The notes: generated from the letters alone by a model not told the origin. A stretch of DNA of 64,000 nt from Calliphora vicina (GCF_958450345.1 NC_088780.1:112294226-112358225), one strand, 5' to 3'. Shown: positions 46,176 through 59,700, counted from the stretch's first letter. Numbers and translations are program-made.

Positions 46176-47715
46176 TTTCACTGATCATATGTGGTGTGCT
46201 TAATTACCATGATATTTCCTTTATAATTTTCTTTAATTCAATCTCCATAATTAGTCAAACAATGTAAATACTCGAGCTTATATTTTTGTTAAATTCTTCT
46301 TGCATATCTTGTGTCTACATCGTGTTATAAACGATTGAATGCACTACATAAAAAAATATTCCCGCCTTACACATCATTTAATCGGCTTCATCGACTCCAT
46401 TAGATGAAACAACACATTATTATATAAAATTTTAATATATGGGCAAAAACACAATTTGGTTGAAATTTGAGTAATTTTTTGTTCATGACTTTTTTTTCTT
46501 AGTATATCAGTAGCGTGTTGTATGAACAAAAATTGGTACTTCAGTGTGTAAAATGCTTTGGCGTAAACTGTTTTTGTATAGAGGGACACAAGTTATAGCG
46601 TTTTAACATATGGGCAATTCCATGTCATCATACGTGACATTTAAGGGTATATCGAACGTGACATAAAACGGAAGTGATTGTGAAGTACATTTATATGCGA
46701 AAATTTTTTCCATACCACCACGTGATGGCCAATGTTGTATAAGTAATGAAAATCATTTTTTTAGGTAATTTGGAATCAAAAACATCACGCACCAACACCA
46801 ATTTCTAAAATAAACCAAATTCTTTTTCTCAAAAATTACATTATATTATTTATTATTATTATATTATTTAAAAATGATCTTGGTTTAGCCTTGGTTTGAG
46901 TGATGGTTTTTTCGGCAAATAATAATGCTCAGTGAGCACACGAAATTCACTTTTTCATTTTCTCCACAAGTAACGCGGTAGTCTGCTATCAAAGACGGCT
47001 TGTTCAAATTTTGAAAAGAGTCAACTGATAAATGCCTGTTGACAGGAGCAGTGTTGCCCCTTAAAGTTAAGAGGCGGAAAAATAACACGACCTAATTTTA
47101 TGACGTTCGGTATATAATTGGTCATAGCAACCATAAAATACCCACTTCCGAAAAATAACTCACGAAAATTAATTATTGAAATTTTAAATGACTATACTTT
47201 CATACTTAATACATCGAATCGAATTTTGCATGGAAATTTTGTTTTATAAATCTTTTATAAAATTATGAATTGATTACAAACAAGGGGTTAAGAATTTATA
47301 GCTAATAAATATAATAATGCAAAATTAAGGTCGGTTTCACTAATTTTAAAAGAAATGTGTTTTTGCCCATATACTCGTATATTTTGTTTGTAAAAAGGCG
47401 CACACAATATTTTCTACTTGATTTCACAATATTTTTTTATATTTCGTTTTTATTTCATATTAATTTTTCCTTCTTCGAGCTTCACTAGAAACAAAAATAA
47501 ACAATAATGATTTTTATTTACTCAAGCATGCTACACAAAAAAGAATGTTTAAATATTAAATATTATAAATACTTAATACTAACGAAATGCTTTAAAAATA
47601 CAAAAGAAAAACACAACAATGAAAAGTTTTCGTTTTGCAACAAAAACGAAATCCAAATACAAGTATCCTTTTTTTCAAACTTTTTTTTGTTCCGCTTCTT
47701 TGTTTGTTCTTTTAG
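46176..47715. other. intron 6 DNA before exon 7
   Basis: No feature recognised. Confidence 0.4.
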
Positions 47716-47826
47716 CCGGAACTTTCTGCTCAATTAAAGGAAGCCATAAGAATACAAACTGAACAGCGTCTGGTACAACAGCAGCAGCAAATATTAGATA
47801 AACAACCATTTGTACAGGATGGTCAG
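47716..47826 (+). CDS. Osiris-like protein, coding exon 7
   Basis: Residues 754-790, phase 0 at both ends (37 codons). The acceptor is TTCTTTTAG|CC and the donor is GGTCAG|GTATGT. It reads PELSAQLKEAIRIQTEQRLV, then a five-Gln run and ILDKQPFVQDGQ. The first 25 residues have the heptad-like spacing of a short amphipathic helix. It is too short to stand out by length and is supported by phase, splice sites and continuity with exon 8. Confidence 0.78.
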
Positions 47827-47908
47827 GTATGTAATTTGCTAGATAAAGGATAGAAACATGTGTTTAATAACTATTTTCTCTTATTTTTTCGCCCCAAAAA
47901 TATGACAG

Positions 47909-48087
47909 CCTATAATGCCATTGAATTATGATCCATTTTATAGTCCAATTTTATTAAAAATCGATAAGATTGTCGAACAACTGGGTGTCACCGATGATTT
48001 ATGCAAAGAACGTTTAGTGTGCAGCATGTACAGGGATCCACAGCGCTACAGTCCGCATAGTAATTTTGTTTCGGCAGAATTGAGTCG
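47909..48087 (+). CDS. Osiris-like protein, coding exon 8 (C-terminal cysteine module, part 1)
   Basis: Residues 791-849 plus two bases. The acceptor is AATATGACAG|CC and the donor is AGTCG|GTAAGT, after an 82-nt intron. It encodes PIMPLNYDPFYSPILLKIDK followed by a segment with Cys822 and Cys828 (DDLCKERLVCSMY) and PQRYSPHSNFVSAELSR. With exon 9 this looks like a small folded domain closed by two disulfides. I recognise the style (fly proteins with a C-terminal LCKERLVC-type motif) but cannot name the family. Confidence 0.85.
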
Positions 48088-48241
48088 GTAAGTAAATAAA
48101 TCAATTATTATGAGAATTCTGTTTACATATATGTATATAAATAATGTGAGAAGTCTGTTCATTGTTTGTGAGTAAATATTTTTGGTAGATGTATGATAAC
48201 TTCGAAAATAACGGATTATTATATATGACAATATACATATA

Positions 48242-48465
48242 TACTAGCTGGCCGTCCCGGCTTCGCTCGGTAACTATTAATAAATTTTTACTACGTATGG
48301 GAGGTACCATGCCCATTGAACCTGTATAGGTCAATTGTGAATCTAAACCATTCAGGGGCCCACTCAAACAGACACAAAAAATTGCATTGAAATCGGCCCA
48401 GCCGTTAAGAAGGAGTTCAGTTACTAACACACGTACAGAAGAATTATATATAAAGAAGATGTATA
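48242..48465 (+). repeat. dispersed repeat family D (ACTAGCTGGCC box)
   Basis: Starts ACTAGCTGGCCGTCCCGGCT, a box common at the 3' ends of insect non-LTR retroelements and their SINE relatives. It contains TCGGCCCAGCCGTTAAGAAG, and an inverted copy lies at 23905-24112. Confidence 0.65.
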
Positions 48466-48479
48466 TATCAAGTGAACCA

Positions 48480-48725
48480 ACTTTTGAAATCGATGTCTTC
48501 CGACCGGGATATTGCACCAAGATTAGTTCTATTGGATAGTAACTCAGACACAATTTTTCAACAAGTTCGGTCGAGAACTCTCTGAGTTAGAGGTGGTAAA
48601 AATTTTACATTTTGGCCAAGCAGGTGTTTTTTCTTATCCGTGTATCTTATTACCTATTGTTATTAGCAACATGTTTCCCAAATAGCTTAGATAGCTCTTT
48701 CTTCAATCTTTTAAAAAAAAAAAAA
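48480..48725. repeat. dispersed repeat family C
   Basis: 48520-48605 matches the complement of 8262-8345. 48605-48725 matches 59015-59135 (TTTGGCCAA, CATGTTTCCCAAATAG vs AATGTCTCCCAAAAAG). Confidence 0.55.
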
Positions 48726-48809
48726 TAATATTTTTTTCCGAAATCAAAAACTTTTTTGACTTTTTTTAAAATGGGCCTTTTTTTAAAATAAAGCTTAAAT
48801 ATTTTCCTT

Positions 48810-49195
48810 GAAGACCTATTTGGTCGCTTAGTGGGATGCGAGTGGGATATCTATAAATAAATACAAAATAAATATTTCATAACTCAAAACATACAATTTT
48901 TTTAGCTCAAAAGAAAGCTTGGGTCTATTCCTTTAAGACCTATTTTGGATGCGAGTGGGATATCTATCAAAATAAATATTTTGTAACTCAAGACATACAA
49001 TTTTTTACTTTTTTTTTGCAAAATCGAACTTTTTTTTCCAATATGGGCCCTTTTTTCCAAAATTGTTTTTGCTCAAAAGAAAGCTTAGGTCCACTCCTTT
49101 AAGATAATTTTGGTCCCTTAGTGGGATGCGAGTGGGATATTTATCAAAATAAATATTTTTTAACTCAAAAAATAAAATTTTTCAAAAGAAAGCTT
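48810..49195. repeat. imperfect tandem repeat, about 120-165 bp units
   Basis: GGGATGCGAGTGGGATAT occurs near 48834 and 49120, with a partial copy near 48948. Each is followed by an A/T-rich stretch and CTCAAAAGAAAGCTTRGGTC. Confidence 0.75.
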
Positions 49196-51704
49196 AAAGT
49201 AAACAATTAAAATCAACGTAAAACTAACTTAAAATCACTCATTGAATGTTAATATTCCAGCAAAGATACAGTAAAGATTCTAAAAGGCTCTTATTTCTAA
49301 ACAAAACTTATCAAAGAGCATAATAATTAGGTTTTATGTTCATGTTAAGAATATTTATGTAAGTGACAATTCAAACCCGTCTTTTATTTTTTATATTCAG
49401 CACTTATTTTTAAATGAAAAGAAAATAACCAAACAGCTCTATTTTGTTAAAGCATTTCAAATTGTATGCATTAATATCTGCACGACACAATATTAAAATT
49501 GTCTGTCAAACAAAAACTTATTAGAGCACATCGAATATGAATTAGAAATGCACTTAAAAGCATACATTAACATAGAATGAGTTGCTAATAGATTCGAAAT
49601 AAAAGAAACAATATTATCAAAAACAAGTTTTTTAATAACAACTTAACTGTCATGACATCTGTGAACTCTTAAGTTATGTTAAACAGACAGACACATCGAG
49701 TGACACATTTGGGCCTCTGCCTCTTTCGTCTGTAATGAGTCCTTAAACAAACAAAAGTGAACAACCGTCTAAGTCCCCGAATTCTCCAGAAGTCGGCTTC
49801 CATTGGCAAGAGGCAACTCATCATCTCGAATGTCCTATCCGAACATTGGTATGGAAGGTGCACAACCGTTTTAGTCATCCGAGTTCTTCAAAATTCCTTT
49901 GACATCTTCTTCATCAGAATACAATTGATTTTTCCGAATGATACTGCAGTTATTTAGAACTATAAACACGTACGGGCGATCAGAAGAGATGCATTCTTTT
50001 TAATTAGAATTTCTAATTAGAATTTTCTAAAATTCAATTGGAAATTTCTGTAATACAATTAGAAATTTTCGAAATTCTATTAGAAACTTCTGAAATACAA
50101 TTGGAAATGGTGTAGTTATTGGGTTTAACAATCTCGCCAGATAAAATATTCGACTCTCAATCGATTAACAATATGAAAAATTCAATAAACATAAAATAAA
50201 AAAAAAGCCTTTATTGGAATTCCTAGTTATTGGACAATTGTCGGAAGTTGTCCTATGATATAAAGTCTTAGATAGACAAACTACTGATTTCGGTTACGGT
50301 ATTGCAAGAAAGCCAACATTTTTGCGTCGACATATTATGGTTTATTATCCTGGAGGAAATTGTAATAAGTTCTTTACTAATTGCGAAAAATAACACATTT
50401 AAAAAGTATGTAATTAGTTTTTAGTTAACATAGAAAATATTAAAATTGCCAAATTTTAGTATCAATAGAACAATGATGATGGAACGAATCAATAGAGTTG
50501 CATACTGCCACCGCGAATCACCTTCGTCGTCGTCATTATGGGAACGACTGGGATCCACTCCACCATTTTTTCTGACTCACTCCTCAAAACTATAAACTCA
50601 TATTGTTTATTTATGTGTATATATTTTGTTCACAACAAAGATCAAAGAAAATTCACAACCTTTTATCCAAATAAAACTCAAAAGGGTTTTAAAAATAAGT
50701 ATTTTAATTAGTTTTACGGATTTGACAAAAACGAAGAAAATTCTTTTAAAATTATTTCCATTATTTACATTTTAATAAGCTGTCCAAGGAATCTTGTGAC
50801 CCTTTATGGTGATTTCCTAACAATTCAATAACCTTTACAAACTTTCATCTCATATTTTAGTTATCGTAGTACTGACAGGAAAAATGTGTATATTTGTTTG
50901 TTGTTAAATATTTTTAAAGTTAAGCAATTCATGTATTTATAGGTATCTGTGGTTATTTTTAACTGAATAGAAAAAAACCTTTATTGTCCTGAATGTCTAT
51001 TCTGCTAGATTGGTTACGTATTTGTGCTTTTTTAGATGACAATTTTTTCTTTTTCTCCCCCATCAATATCAAACCAATCAAAATATGTGATGGTTATTTT
51101 CTTTGTGTGTGAAATCTTTACAAAATTCTACACTAGAAGGGTAACGAAATCATTGGTCTTGAATTTTTGTTGAAGGAAAATAAGAAGAGCATTATTTTCA
51201 ATTTGTACATTTTAAAAACTCTTTACATCAGAGGCATTCTCAACCACAAATTGTGTATATACGTACTATTTATTTGAAATTTTGAGGTTTCTTTTAGAAA
51301 ATGTTTGGTATAGGACAATGGTTTTATTTCACAATGTGTTGTCGAATTTATGTACGAAATTATCAATATACACAACTCTCAGTAATTACCTTCACATTGT
51401 TGTTTTCCTAAATGTTTGGTAATGCCGTAGTCGGCAATGCTGTGAGCAAATATATATGTTTGTACAAACCTGTAAGATTCAGAAAATTTCCTGTATGTTA
51501 GTTGTTGATTCTGAATTTATTAATTTATTATACTTATATTGTTACGTTTACCTCTTTGGTAAATTTCACAATAAACTGACTGTTTCTGTTATCACTATTA
51601 TGTATCTGCGGCATCTTCTTGTAATTTCCAGTATTATATAGCCGAGACAAAGTTCTGCTTCACATTTAATGTTGTAATGTTAACAATATCGTAATATCAA
51701 CATT
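49196..51704. other. intron 8 DNA
   Basis: No gene recognised. 50005-50107 holds a short degenerate repeat of AATTAGAAATTTT-type words. 50500-50560 is less AT-rich, without a readable domain. Confidence 0.4.
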
Positions 51705-52575
51705 TTTATACCCTTCACCTTCGTGAGAAGGTTTGTAATTTCCACAATATAATTTTCCGACCCTATAAAGTATATATATTCTGTATGTCTGTTTGTCCGC
51801 TGTCTGTTGAAATCAATTTTCTGAAGACCCCAGATATCTTCGGGATCCAAATATTCAATAATTCTGTCAGACATGCTTTCGAGAAGTTTCCTACTTAAAA
51901 TCAGCAAAATCGGTCCAACAACATCGATTTTTTTTAATAATTTTGGATTACTAAGAGCTAGTTTCTTACTTGTCAGTTAAGCTCAGCTTAACACGCTGTT
52001 ATATTAAACCTGAAACATATTTTGCCGGAATTTAACCAATGATTGTGTTTCTCACTAATAGATTAATTTTGTAAGCATTGCCATACTTTTCAGTCAAATC
52101 ACATGTGCATTCCTCAAAACTTTTCATATAAATATGGCAATACTTAAAATTTTATAAGAAAAAGCAACCGCTTTTAAATTTAGGTTTAAACGAAGAATAC
52201 AGATTATCTTTTTCCCAGAAACTAGCTAAAGTCATAAATATAGACAATATGGATATATAATGATATATATTTCAAAGACCTTTGCAACGACTTATATAAT
52301 ACCATAGTAAGTTGGAACTACAATGGGTCAAAATCGGAAAAAATATTTTTTAAACCGAATTTTTTTTTCACCAAAAAAAATTTAATTAAAAAAAAAAAAA
52401 TTTAAATTTAAAAAATTTTAAAAATTAAAATAACAATTCGAACATTTTTTTGTTGTAAAAAACAACTTAGAAAAAAAATAAATTTTGTTTACCTAAAAAT
52501 ATTTATCATTTCTATTTTGAAGTATAATTTTGTAAAGGTAAGATTCGGCACAGCTGAATATAGCTCTCTTACTTG
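51705..52575. repeat. dispersed repeat family B, two head-to-head pieces
   Basis: 51705-51990 reads inverted (TACCCTTCACCTTCGTGAGA). 52240-52575 reads forward, ending GTAAGATTCGGCACAGCTGA, CTTACTTGTT. Confidence 0.55.
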
Positions 52576-52974
52576 TTTATAAATAGAAGTCTCCACTAAT
52601 GGAAATGTTGATAAGCATGTTGAAACCAGCAGTTACAAAACGTTAAATTCAAATTTATAAATGTCATTTCGTAACAATATCAAAGTTCAGAAAATTGTCT
52701 CTTTTGAAAAATTTATAAAAATTTTAATAAAAATTTAAAATGGACCAACGATAGCCATAAAATAGGTACATATATACACAGACTCAAAAGTGAATTCTTG
52801 TAAGATCATTATAATCATTATATTTTGACTTAAATCTTTCTTTTCAGAACCGAATCTATTATTCAGCCCAATCTCCAACAAACCGATACTTTTAAATTTT
52901 AAAAAAAAAATCAAATAACACAGTGCAACAGTGAAAAAAACACACGATCATGACTATATAGACTCTACTAACAA

Positions 52975-53580
52975 AGGATAGTAAACCCTATACTCAGTTT
53001 GTCAATTTTGGTGACCGATTTTTTTTATGGGCCCCCAAAGTTTCTGAAAATCAGTGGGGTCTCTAGAAAAGGTGTCATCAGTTTTTGGTTAGCTTATTCA
53101 GACTTTGTGATACGTCTTAACTTTATATGCCAATAATATAGCTAAGAGTCCGCCAATTAAATCTTACTTACAACTTTGCTAAATATTGTTAGTGAAAAAT
53201 TAGGAGACGCTAGAAGTTATTCTAAAAAAAGGAAAAAAAAAATTTTCTTCCTATATTTTTTCAACAAAAGTGCGCGAAAAAGCTATTTTTTGGAAAAAAT
53301 ATTAACAAAATTTATTTGGAATTTTTGAGAGTGGTCCTTATATGGAAGCTATGCAAATATGTGGACAGATCGGTACTAAATGTGGTAGTGCGAATTCAGC
53401 TTATGTAAAACTTATTTGTACTGAATTTGGTTTAGACAACTGTATGATATTTATGAGAGCACGAATATTTTCAGATAGGCAAGTTATGTATATGGAAGAT
53501 AGTAGAAATAATAAAACAATTCTAACGAAATTCCATAGGTTTCGTCCTTGGGTCAATATAAAAGTTTTTATAATTATGTG
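52975..53580 (+). repeat. composite of dispersed repeats
   Basis: 52975-53235 is the partner of 31600-31905. 53335-53580 is a partial family A copy (GGAAGCTATGCAAATATGTG, TTCGTCCTTGGGTCAATAT). Confidence 0.55.
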
Positions 53581-55525
53581 ATAGTAAGATTATGTAAACT
53601 GCACCTTGATACCAGGTCAATATCAAATGTTTCATACTTCACACTGAGCTTAATAAACCCTGGAATGCTATAGCGTAGAACACAAAAAACTTACAATCTT
53701 CATGTCAATTATTTGACACGTGTTGAGCTGTGAATGAAAAATGCTCAAATATCGTATTTATTTTCTTTCTGGACCGTATAAAATATTTATGAGAAAAATT
53801 GTTGTTTTCGTTTTCATATTTTCTGCAAAAAATTAAATTGTACGTAATATACATAGATGTACATCAAAGTAAAATACGTTTGGCAGTTTATACCAACTTT
53901 TATTGTGCTCTTTTAACAAAATAAGAAAGACCAACAAATTTATTTAATGGAATTCTAATGTTTATAATTCTGCAAAATAAAAGCAGAGCAATGATAACAA
54001 GAAAACCTTCAATTTCAAATAGTGTTTATAAAAAATCGGTTTGACGGTTAACCGTCCAATTTATGGATAGAAGATTTATATTCATCAGTACGCTTTGAAT
54101 GAATCATTAGTAAGATTTAACCTAATCTCCTTGAATTATACGGAATCTTAATAAAAACACTGCTAGTTGAAATTCGAGTACGCTGAATCCAGTGGTGCTA
54201 ACCGTATTAGGTTAGGTCTTGTTTTCGAGATATACCGTTATTTCGAAAATGGAGGAGGTGGTACAACATACATATGTATATATTCGCGTAACTCAAAAAC
54301 AGTTTAGCTTATTGAATAAACTAAAAAAAAACGAAATTCCGCAATAAAATATCCTTTAAGCAAGACTTAAAATTTTTTAAAATGCGTTAAGCTATTTTTA
54401 ATTTTAATTTTTTCTATGTGGCATAGAAAACAAAGTTTCAAACAAAACAAGTCCTAAATGATTAAAATCTGTCCAAAACTTTTGATTCTATTCACAATAG
54501 ATAAAACCAATATTTTAACAAAATGCATAACTCGCAGTAATTAGCTAAAATTCTTTATGCCGCTCTAAGAAGTAAAATATTGTTTTCTTATTTTTGGAAA
54601 AAAGGCTTACTTTAAAGATATTCGAAACATAAAAATCAATTAAAAAACAGACAATTATTTTTTAATTTATTAGCAATTTTTTTTAATTTATAAAAAATAA
54701 ATCGGGGTTAAAAAATATTTTTCCCGATTTTGACCCATTGTAGGTCCGACTTACTTTGGCCTTATATACGCCGTTGCGAAGGTCTTTGTCATATCTATTA
54801 TTGGATATCCATAATGTCTATATTAATGACTTAATAATCCGGATATATGTACATCAAAAATAGGTCAAACATTGAGGTTATCCTGATATTTTCCTTATAT
54901 CTCAGCCATTTGTGGGCCGAATGTCTAGATTTATAGCAACCGAGAATCGATCCAGAATATATATACTTTGTGGGGTCACAAATAAAAAATGTAGAAATTA
55001 CAAATAGAATGACAAACTTATACGAGCGTTGAGAAAATGGAGCTAAGAATACCTTTATTTCAGTAAAATTAACTGATCTTATAAGTATTTTCATACTCTA
55101 TGCATACTTAATTCTTTCACTTTTCCATCACTGCATTATTATCGGGCCAAGAATACAAAGGACACAAAATGTAATACGTTTGTAACAGAGAAATGTAGTG
55201 TCAAATACCAGTGATATTAAATTCTATTCGTTTTCTTTGCAAGTCCTCCTAACAAAAGAAGTCCTCTCCTGAGCTTAATACACAAAACAAATCCAAACCA
55301 CATTGAAACACAATATGCCAAATACTCCCTTTCTGCTAATAGGCCAAATGTATTGAAATTCAATTAAGAAACTTATATATTTTCTAACCCCTCTACCTTC
55401 TTTCTACACTACTTATTGTTTGTCCATGTTAATTATGTATTTTTAGAGATTTCTCCCTTTTAGCTTAATTAATGTTTGCCCTTTTTATTTGTTAAATACA
55501 TTATTTTCTTTATATTTATTTGCAG
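53581..55525. other. intron 8 end, with repeat fragments
   Basis: 54020-54125 matches the left end of the 8815 element. 54220-54420 is the inverted partner of 28310-28535. 54690-55020 holds family B text (TATACTTTGTGGGGTCACAA). The rest is not recognised. Confidence 0.5.
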
Positions 55526-55667
55526 AGATACCAACGAACTACAGCCTATAACGAATACAAATCAGACGGTAATTAGATTTTTCCGTCTCATACAGGCAGC
55601 ACGTGATGGTCAAGATCAAAAGGATTGTTTGGCCTTGTATCCAAATTGCAGCATAAATACGGAATAG
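55526..55667 (+). CDS. Osiris-like protein, coding exon 9 and stop
   Basis: Residues 850-896 and stop TAG (55665-55667). The acceptor is TTATTTGCAG|AG. The split codon gives Arg, then DTNELQPITNTNQTVIRFFR and a tail with Cys884 and Cys891 (KDCLALYPNC). These two cysteines pair naturally with the two in exon 8. The total coding length over nine exons is 2691 nt, exactly 897 codons including the stop, which is strong support for the exon set. Confidence 0.85.
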
Positions 55668-56697
55668 AAGTAAATAAACAAGGCAGAATGTTGAAGAATG
55701 TTGTCAGTCCCTGTGTGGTTTGTGTAGGTGCGAGCAAGTCCTTGTAAAGTCATTAATTTAGAAATTTATTTATTTATTTTCTTTTGTATTTTTATAAAAT
55801 ATTTACCATATTTATTTTATTTATGATTTAGTATAAGATTTTAATTTTATTTATTTATTTATTGATTGATAGCAAAAAAACAAAAAATAAAGAAAAATAT
55901 TCATATCTGTATATATATTTATTTGTGTATGTAATTGTATTGTACTAAATATTTTACAATTTTAATTTTATTTATTTTACTTAGTATTTATTTATGTTTC
56001 TATTTATTTATTTAAAAATCTATTTCATATGCCTCATTCTGGAAATGAATTCAATGTATTTTGTGTTATGCAGCTTATTAGAGGAATGGGGCTTATTAAT
56101 TATAACTGTATTCCTATTCATATTCTATTGAACTTTGTTATACAACTAAATGAACGATAAAAGTATGATAAATATGCTAAAACGAATTTTCTATTTATTT
56201 GATATTTTGCTAATTTACCCCAAGAGTATTAGTTGTTGGGCAGTTACTGTATAATTTTAATAATTTCAGACACATGCCAGACTTTATATTCACTACTTTT
56301 TTTTGTTTGATTACACTTCAACTGAAACCTGATAAATCTATTTTCCACATCTATGTATTTAATCAGAATTCTTTACAAAGTTTTCTAGAATATGTATAAG
56401 CTTTATTTTCTTTAAACAAATTGTTATTTTTTCGAATAAATTTAAGTCATACCATAAAACTAGCAAATGCATAATTATTTATTATCGTCTTTATATAAAC
56501 TTTAATTATATTTCATTTTGTTAAAATTGTTTTAGTTAAATTTATAATAAACGTAATATAAACATCAAAATAATAATCTTTCAGTCAATTTTAAATTTAG
56601 GGCTTTTCAATAACAATCAAATCAAGATTTAAAAGCAAATTATCAAATATTTTTTGCAGTCTTTATGAAAATTTAATGAAGTACCTTTTATAGTTTA
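55668..56697. other. 3' UTR and downstream AT-rich DNA
   Basis: Very T/A-rich (TTTATTTATTTAT-type) sequence with several AATAAA-like words; no other feature. Confidence 0.45.
55886..55891 (+). terminator. candidate poly(A) signal of the Osiris-like gene
   Basis: AATAAA about 220 nt after the stop codon, within a very AT-rich presumed 3' UTR. Other AATAAA-like hexamers occur nearby, so the exact site used is uncertain. Confidence 0.4.
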
Positions 56698-56790
56698 AAC
56701 AAGTAAGAGAGCTATATTCGGCAGTGCCGAATCTTATATACCCTTCACCAGATTATACTTAAAAACATTTTTTTTAATATTTTTATTTAG
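56698..56790 (-). repeat. dispersed repeat family B end
   Basis: AACAAGTAAGAGAGCTATAT, GGCAGTGCCGAATCTTATAT, CCCTTCACCAGATTATACTT. Confidence 0.6.
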
Positions 56791-57261
56791 GGTAGAAGGA
56801 GGATCATTCGCCATAGGGGCACACATCTGCCAACACCGAATAACTTAAAAACCGAGTAATCGATTTTGTTACATTATCATGTTATGTTTTCATTTATCGA
56901 TTATTTATCATCCCTGAAAGTTGGAAAGTTTAATTTTACATATGATGAAAGGCACGGTTTTTCAACAAGCTTTGAAAATATTTCAGCGTGCGAATTTTTT
57001 GTGCTAACTTCTTTAGTTTTTGTGATACAAAAAAGATATTGGTTGGTGATAGAATGTTAATAATAGTGAACAATAAGTGACAATAGTTTTTTCGACCATG
57101 TAATTTGAAGTACGAAAAAAATGTATATTAAACCTCATAACTCCCCCTGGGGCACTTTCGCCAAATACAAGGAAGCCCTTTGATGTAGAGCAAAATGTAG
57201 ATGAAATATAGAAAAATTCAGTCACAATTTGTTAAATTTTTTTTTTGTTAAGTTGTGTGAA

Positions 57262-58130
57262 ATCTATATAAATAAAAATCAAATGTCGTTCGTTGGTAAT
57301 TGCATCAGTAGAGAACGTCCGGACCGATTTAGACAAATTTTTTTTTAAAATGTTGGTCATAGCCCAACTTAGGTTTTTACTGAATGAAAAATTGACCACG
57401 CCCACTTTTTTCGATTAATCTAAAATCGGAAAACGGCTACATCGATTTGACTAATTTTTTGTTTAAATAATCATAGTAACCCCATTTAAGTTTTTACTGA
57501 AAGAAAAATTGACCACGCCAATTTTTTTTCGATATATCGAAATCAATCAATCAATCATATTTTAGACCAAAATTCGATTACTTATATAAAAACTCAAAAT
57601 AGCTTAAATCGATAATAACTTGGCCAATAAGCGTTTAATCAAGAAAAGGAGCTCGGTCTGTGATCACTCATATTTCTGACCAAAAATCGATTTTTTATAT
57701 AAATTCTCAAAATATATTAATTCGCTAATAACTTGGCCAATAAGCGTTTAATCAAGAAAAGGAGCTCGATCTGTGATCACTTATATTTCTGACCAAAAAT
57801 CGATTTTTTATATAAATTCTCAAAATATATTAATTCGCTAATAACTTGGCCAATAAGCGTTTAATCAAGAAAAGGAGCTCGATCTGTGATCACTCATATT
57901 TCTGACAAAATTCGATTTTTTATATAAAAACTCAAAATATCTAAATTCGCTAATAACTTGACCAATAAGCGTTTAATCAAGAAAAGGAGCTCGATCTGTG
58001 ATCACTCATATTTCTGACCAAAAATCGATTTTTTATATAAAAACTAAAAATATCTAAATTCGAAAGAAAGGGAGCTCGTTCTGTGATCACTCATTTTTCA
58101 GACCAAAATTCGATTACTTATATAAAAACT
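57262..58130. mobile_element. Helitron/DINE-like candidate with internal tandem repeats
   Basis: It begins TCTATATAAATAAAAATCAA and ATGTCGTTCGTTGG, the style of fly Helitron-like (DINE) starts, followed by two imperfect repeats with TGACCACGCC. From about 57540 come four to five units of about 115 bp, each with ACTTGGCCAATAAGCGTTTA and AAAAGGAGCTCGATCTGTGA. The 3' end is not defined. Class assignment is tentative. Confidence 0.5.
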
Positions 58131-59410
58131 CAAAAATATGTACATTCATTCACATGTATGCTGTTGTTGCAAGACTTAGGTTTTTGACAACAAACTTAGG
58201 TTCTTTGTCTCTCAGTAGCGCTTCTACGTATTTTTTATTCTATGTCCTATATGAATAAAAATTATCATTCAACAATACGTTTTTTTAACTATTTTTACCC
58301 TTTTCAAACCGCTTCTCACAAATTGAACAGAAGCATTTTTTAACTTGGACAGGACAACGTCTGTTGGGTGAGCTATTTCGATATAAAATTTATAGAAAAT
58401 TATAATGATGTGCTCGAACGATTCGATTACGAGTGCGAGAATTCTGCCCCAGTTTATACGAATTACTCACAGAAGTTTTAAAGTGACTACACTCTAGATT
58501 ACTTAGATATACAAATAAGTTTCATATCAAAAGAAAACTGTTTATAATCATATACTCCGTGTAGGGTATCATATGGACTATAATTTCTTACTTGTTTTTG
58601 TCATAACAAAAATTGTTTTTCTTGTAATGCCTGCGTTAAAAACTGTTTTCTTATTATGCCATCGATTCAATTTCTATCGAACTCTGAGTGATTTCTAACA
58701 GACCACAAACTTTTCCAACTAATTGGCAATTCGATTTTTACTCATAATCGTAACTAATTAATTGTGCGATTGTTGCAAAACAAATTGTATTCACTATTTC
58801 AAGTTATACTTTTGGCACATTTTATGTACTGAATGGTGATTATTTACTAAAACTAATTGAATATTTTGCCATGTCAACTAATTATTGGCAAAATTGGTCG
58901 TTATTTATAAATAATAAAAAAACATAATATATCAAAATGTCTAACAATATTAGACTAATTTATGTTTGTATATAAATAAATATGTGAGTAATGTTGTATA
59001 AAATGTTGAATAAAAGATTTTGGCCAAACATGTATTTTTTCTCATCCATGTAATTTATTACCTATTGTTCTTAGCAAAATGTCTCCCAAAAAGTTAAGAT
59101 ATCTATTTCAGCAATCTTTAGAAAAAAAAAATACAAAAATTTCTGATAGATATCCAACTCATAATTTCATTGCTATTATTGAAAAACTAGGATTTCAAAC
59201 GATTTTCCATATTAAAAATTGCAAAAGCATAATTTCAACCGAATTAAAGTAATAACAATTGTAAAATCTGTTAACTTGACCGATTTGTGCCTGTGTTTAA
59301 AAATGTGCTACCATTTCGTTTGCATTAACCATATTTAATTCAAAATGGAGTATTTTTGTTTTTAGTTAGAACTGGAGAAAAAATAGTTTTTTAATATGTA
59401 AATAAAACGT
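58131..59410. other. AT-rich DNA with repeat fragments
   Basis: 59015-59135 matches family C. Nothing else recognised. Confidence 0.4.
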
Positions 59411-59700
59411 TTTAAATGTAAAAACAAGTTGTATCACAATAAAATTCAACACAAATATCTTTCACATATACGCAAATCATCCCACTAAAATTTGTGACTA
59501 TCTTTCGATAATTAGTCATAGCTCCCATATAAGTCCCACTTCCGAAAATCACTTTATCAAGCATAAATATCTTAAAAATGTTGGTATTCAAATAAGTTTC
59601 AATACAAATAAGTTTCATATCAAAAGGAACCTGTTTATTATAATATACTGGGTGTAGGGTATCATAAGAAAGTACAGACCATACTTTCTTACTTGTTTTA
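59411..59700 (-). repeat. dispersed repeat family A, inverted partial copy
   Basis: Complement of the 61140-61440 block: GTAGGGTATCATAAG, TAGTCATAGCTCCCATATAA, and TTTCTTACTTGTTTT at the outer end. Confidence 0.6.

Noticed and set aside
48101..48553. 150-codon minus-strand frame
   Set aside because: Covers the family D repeat; not conserved in the inverted copy at 23905.
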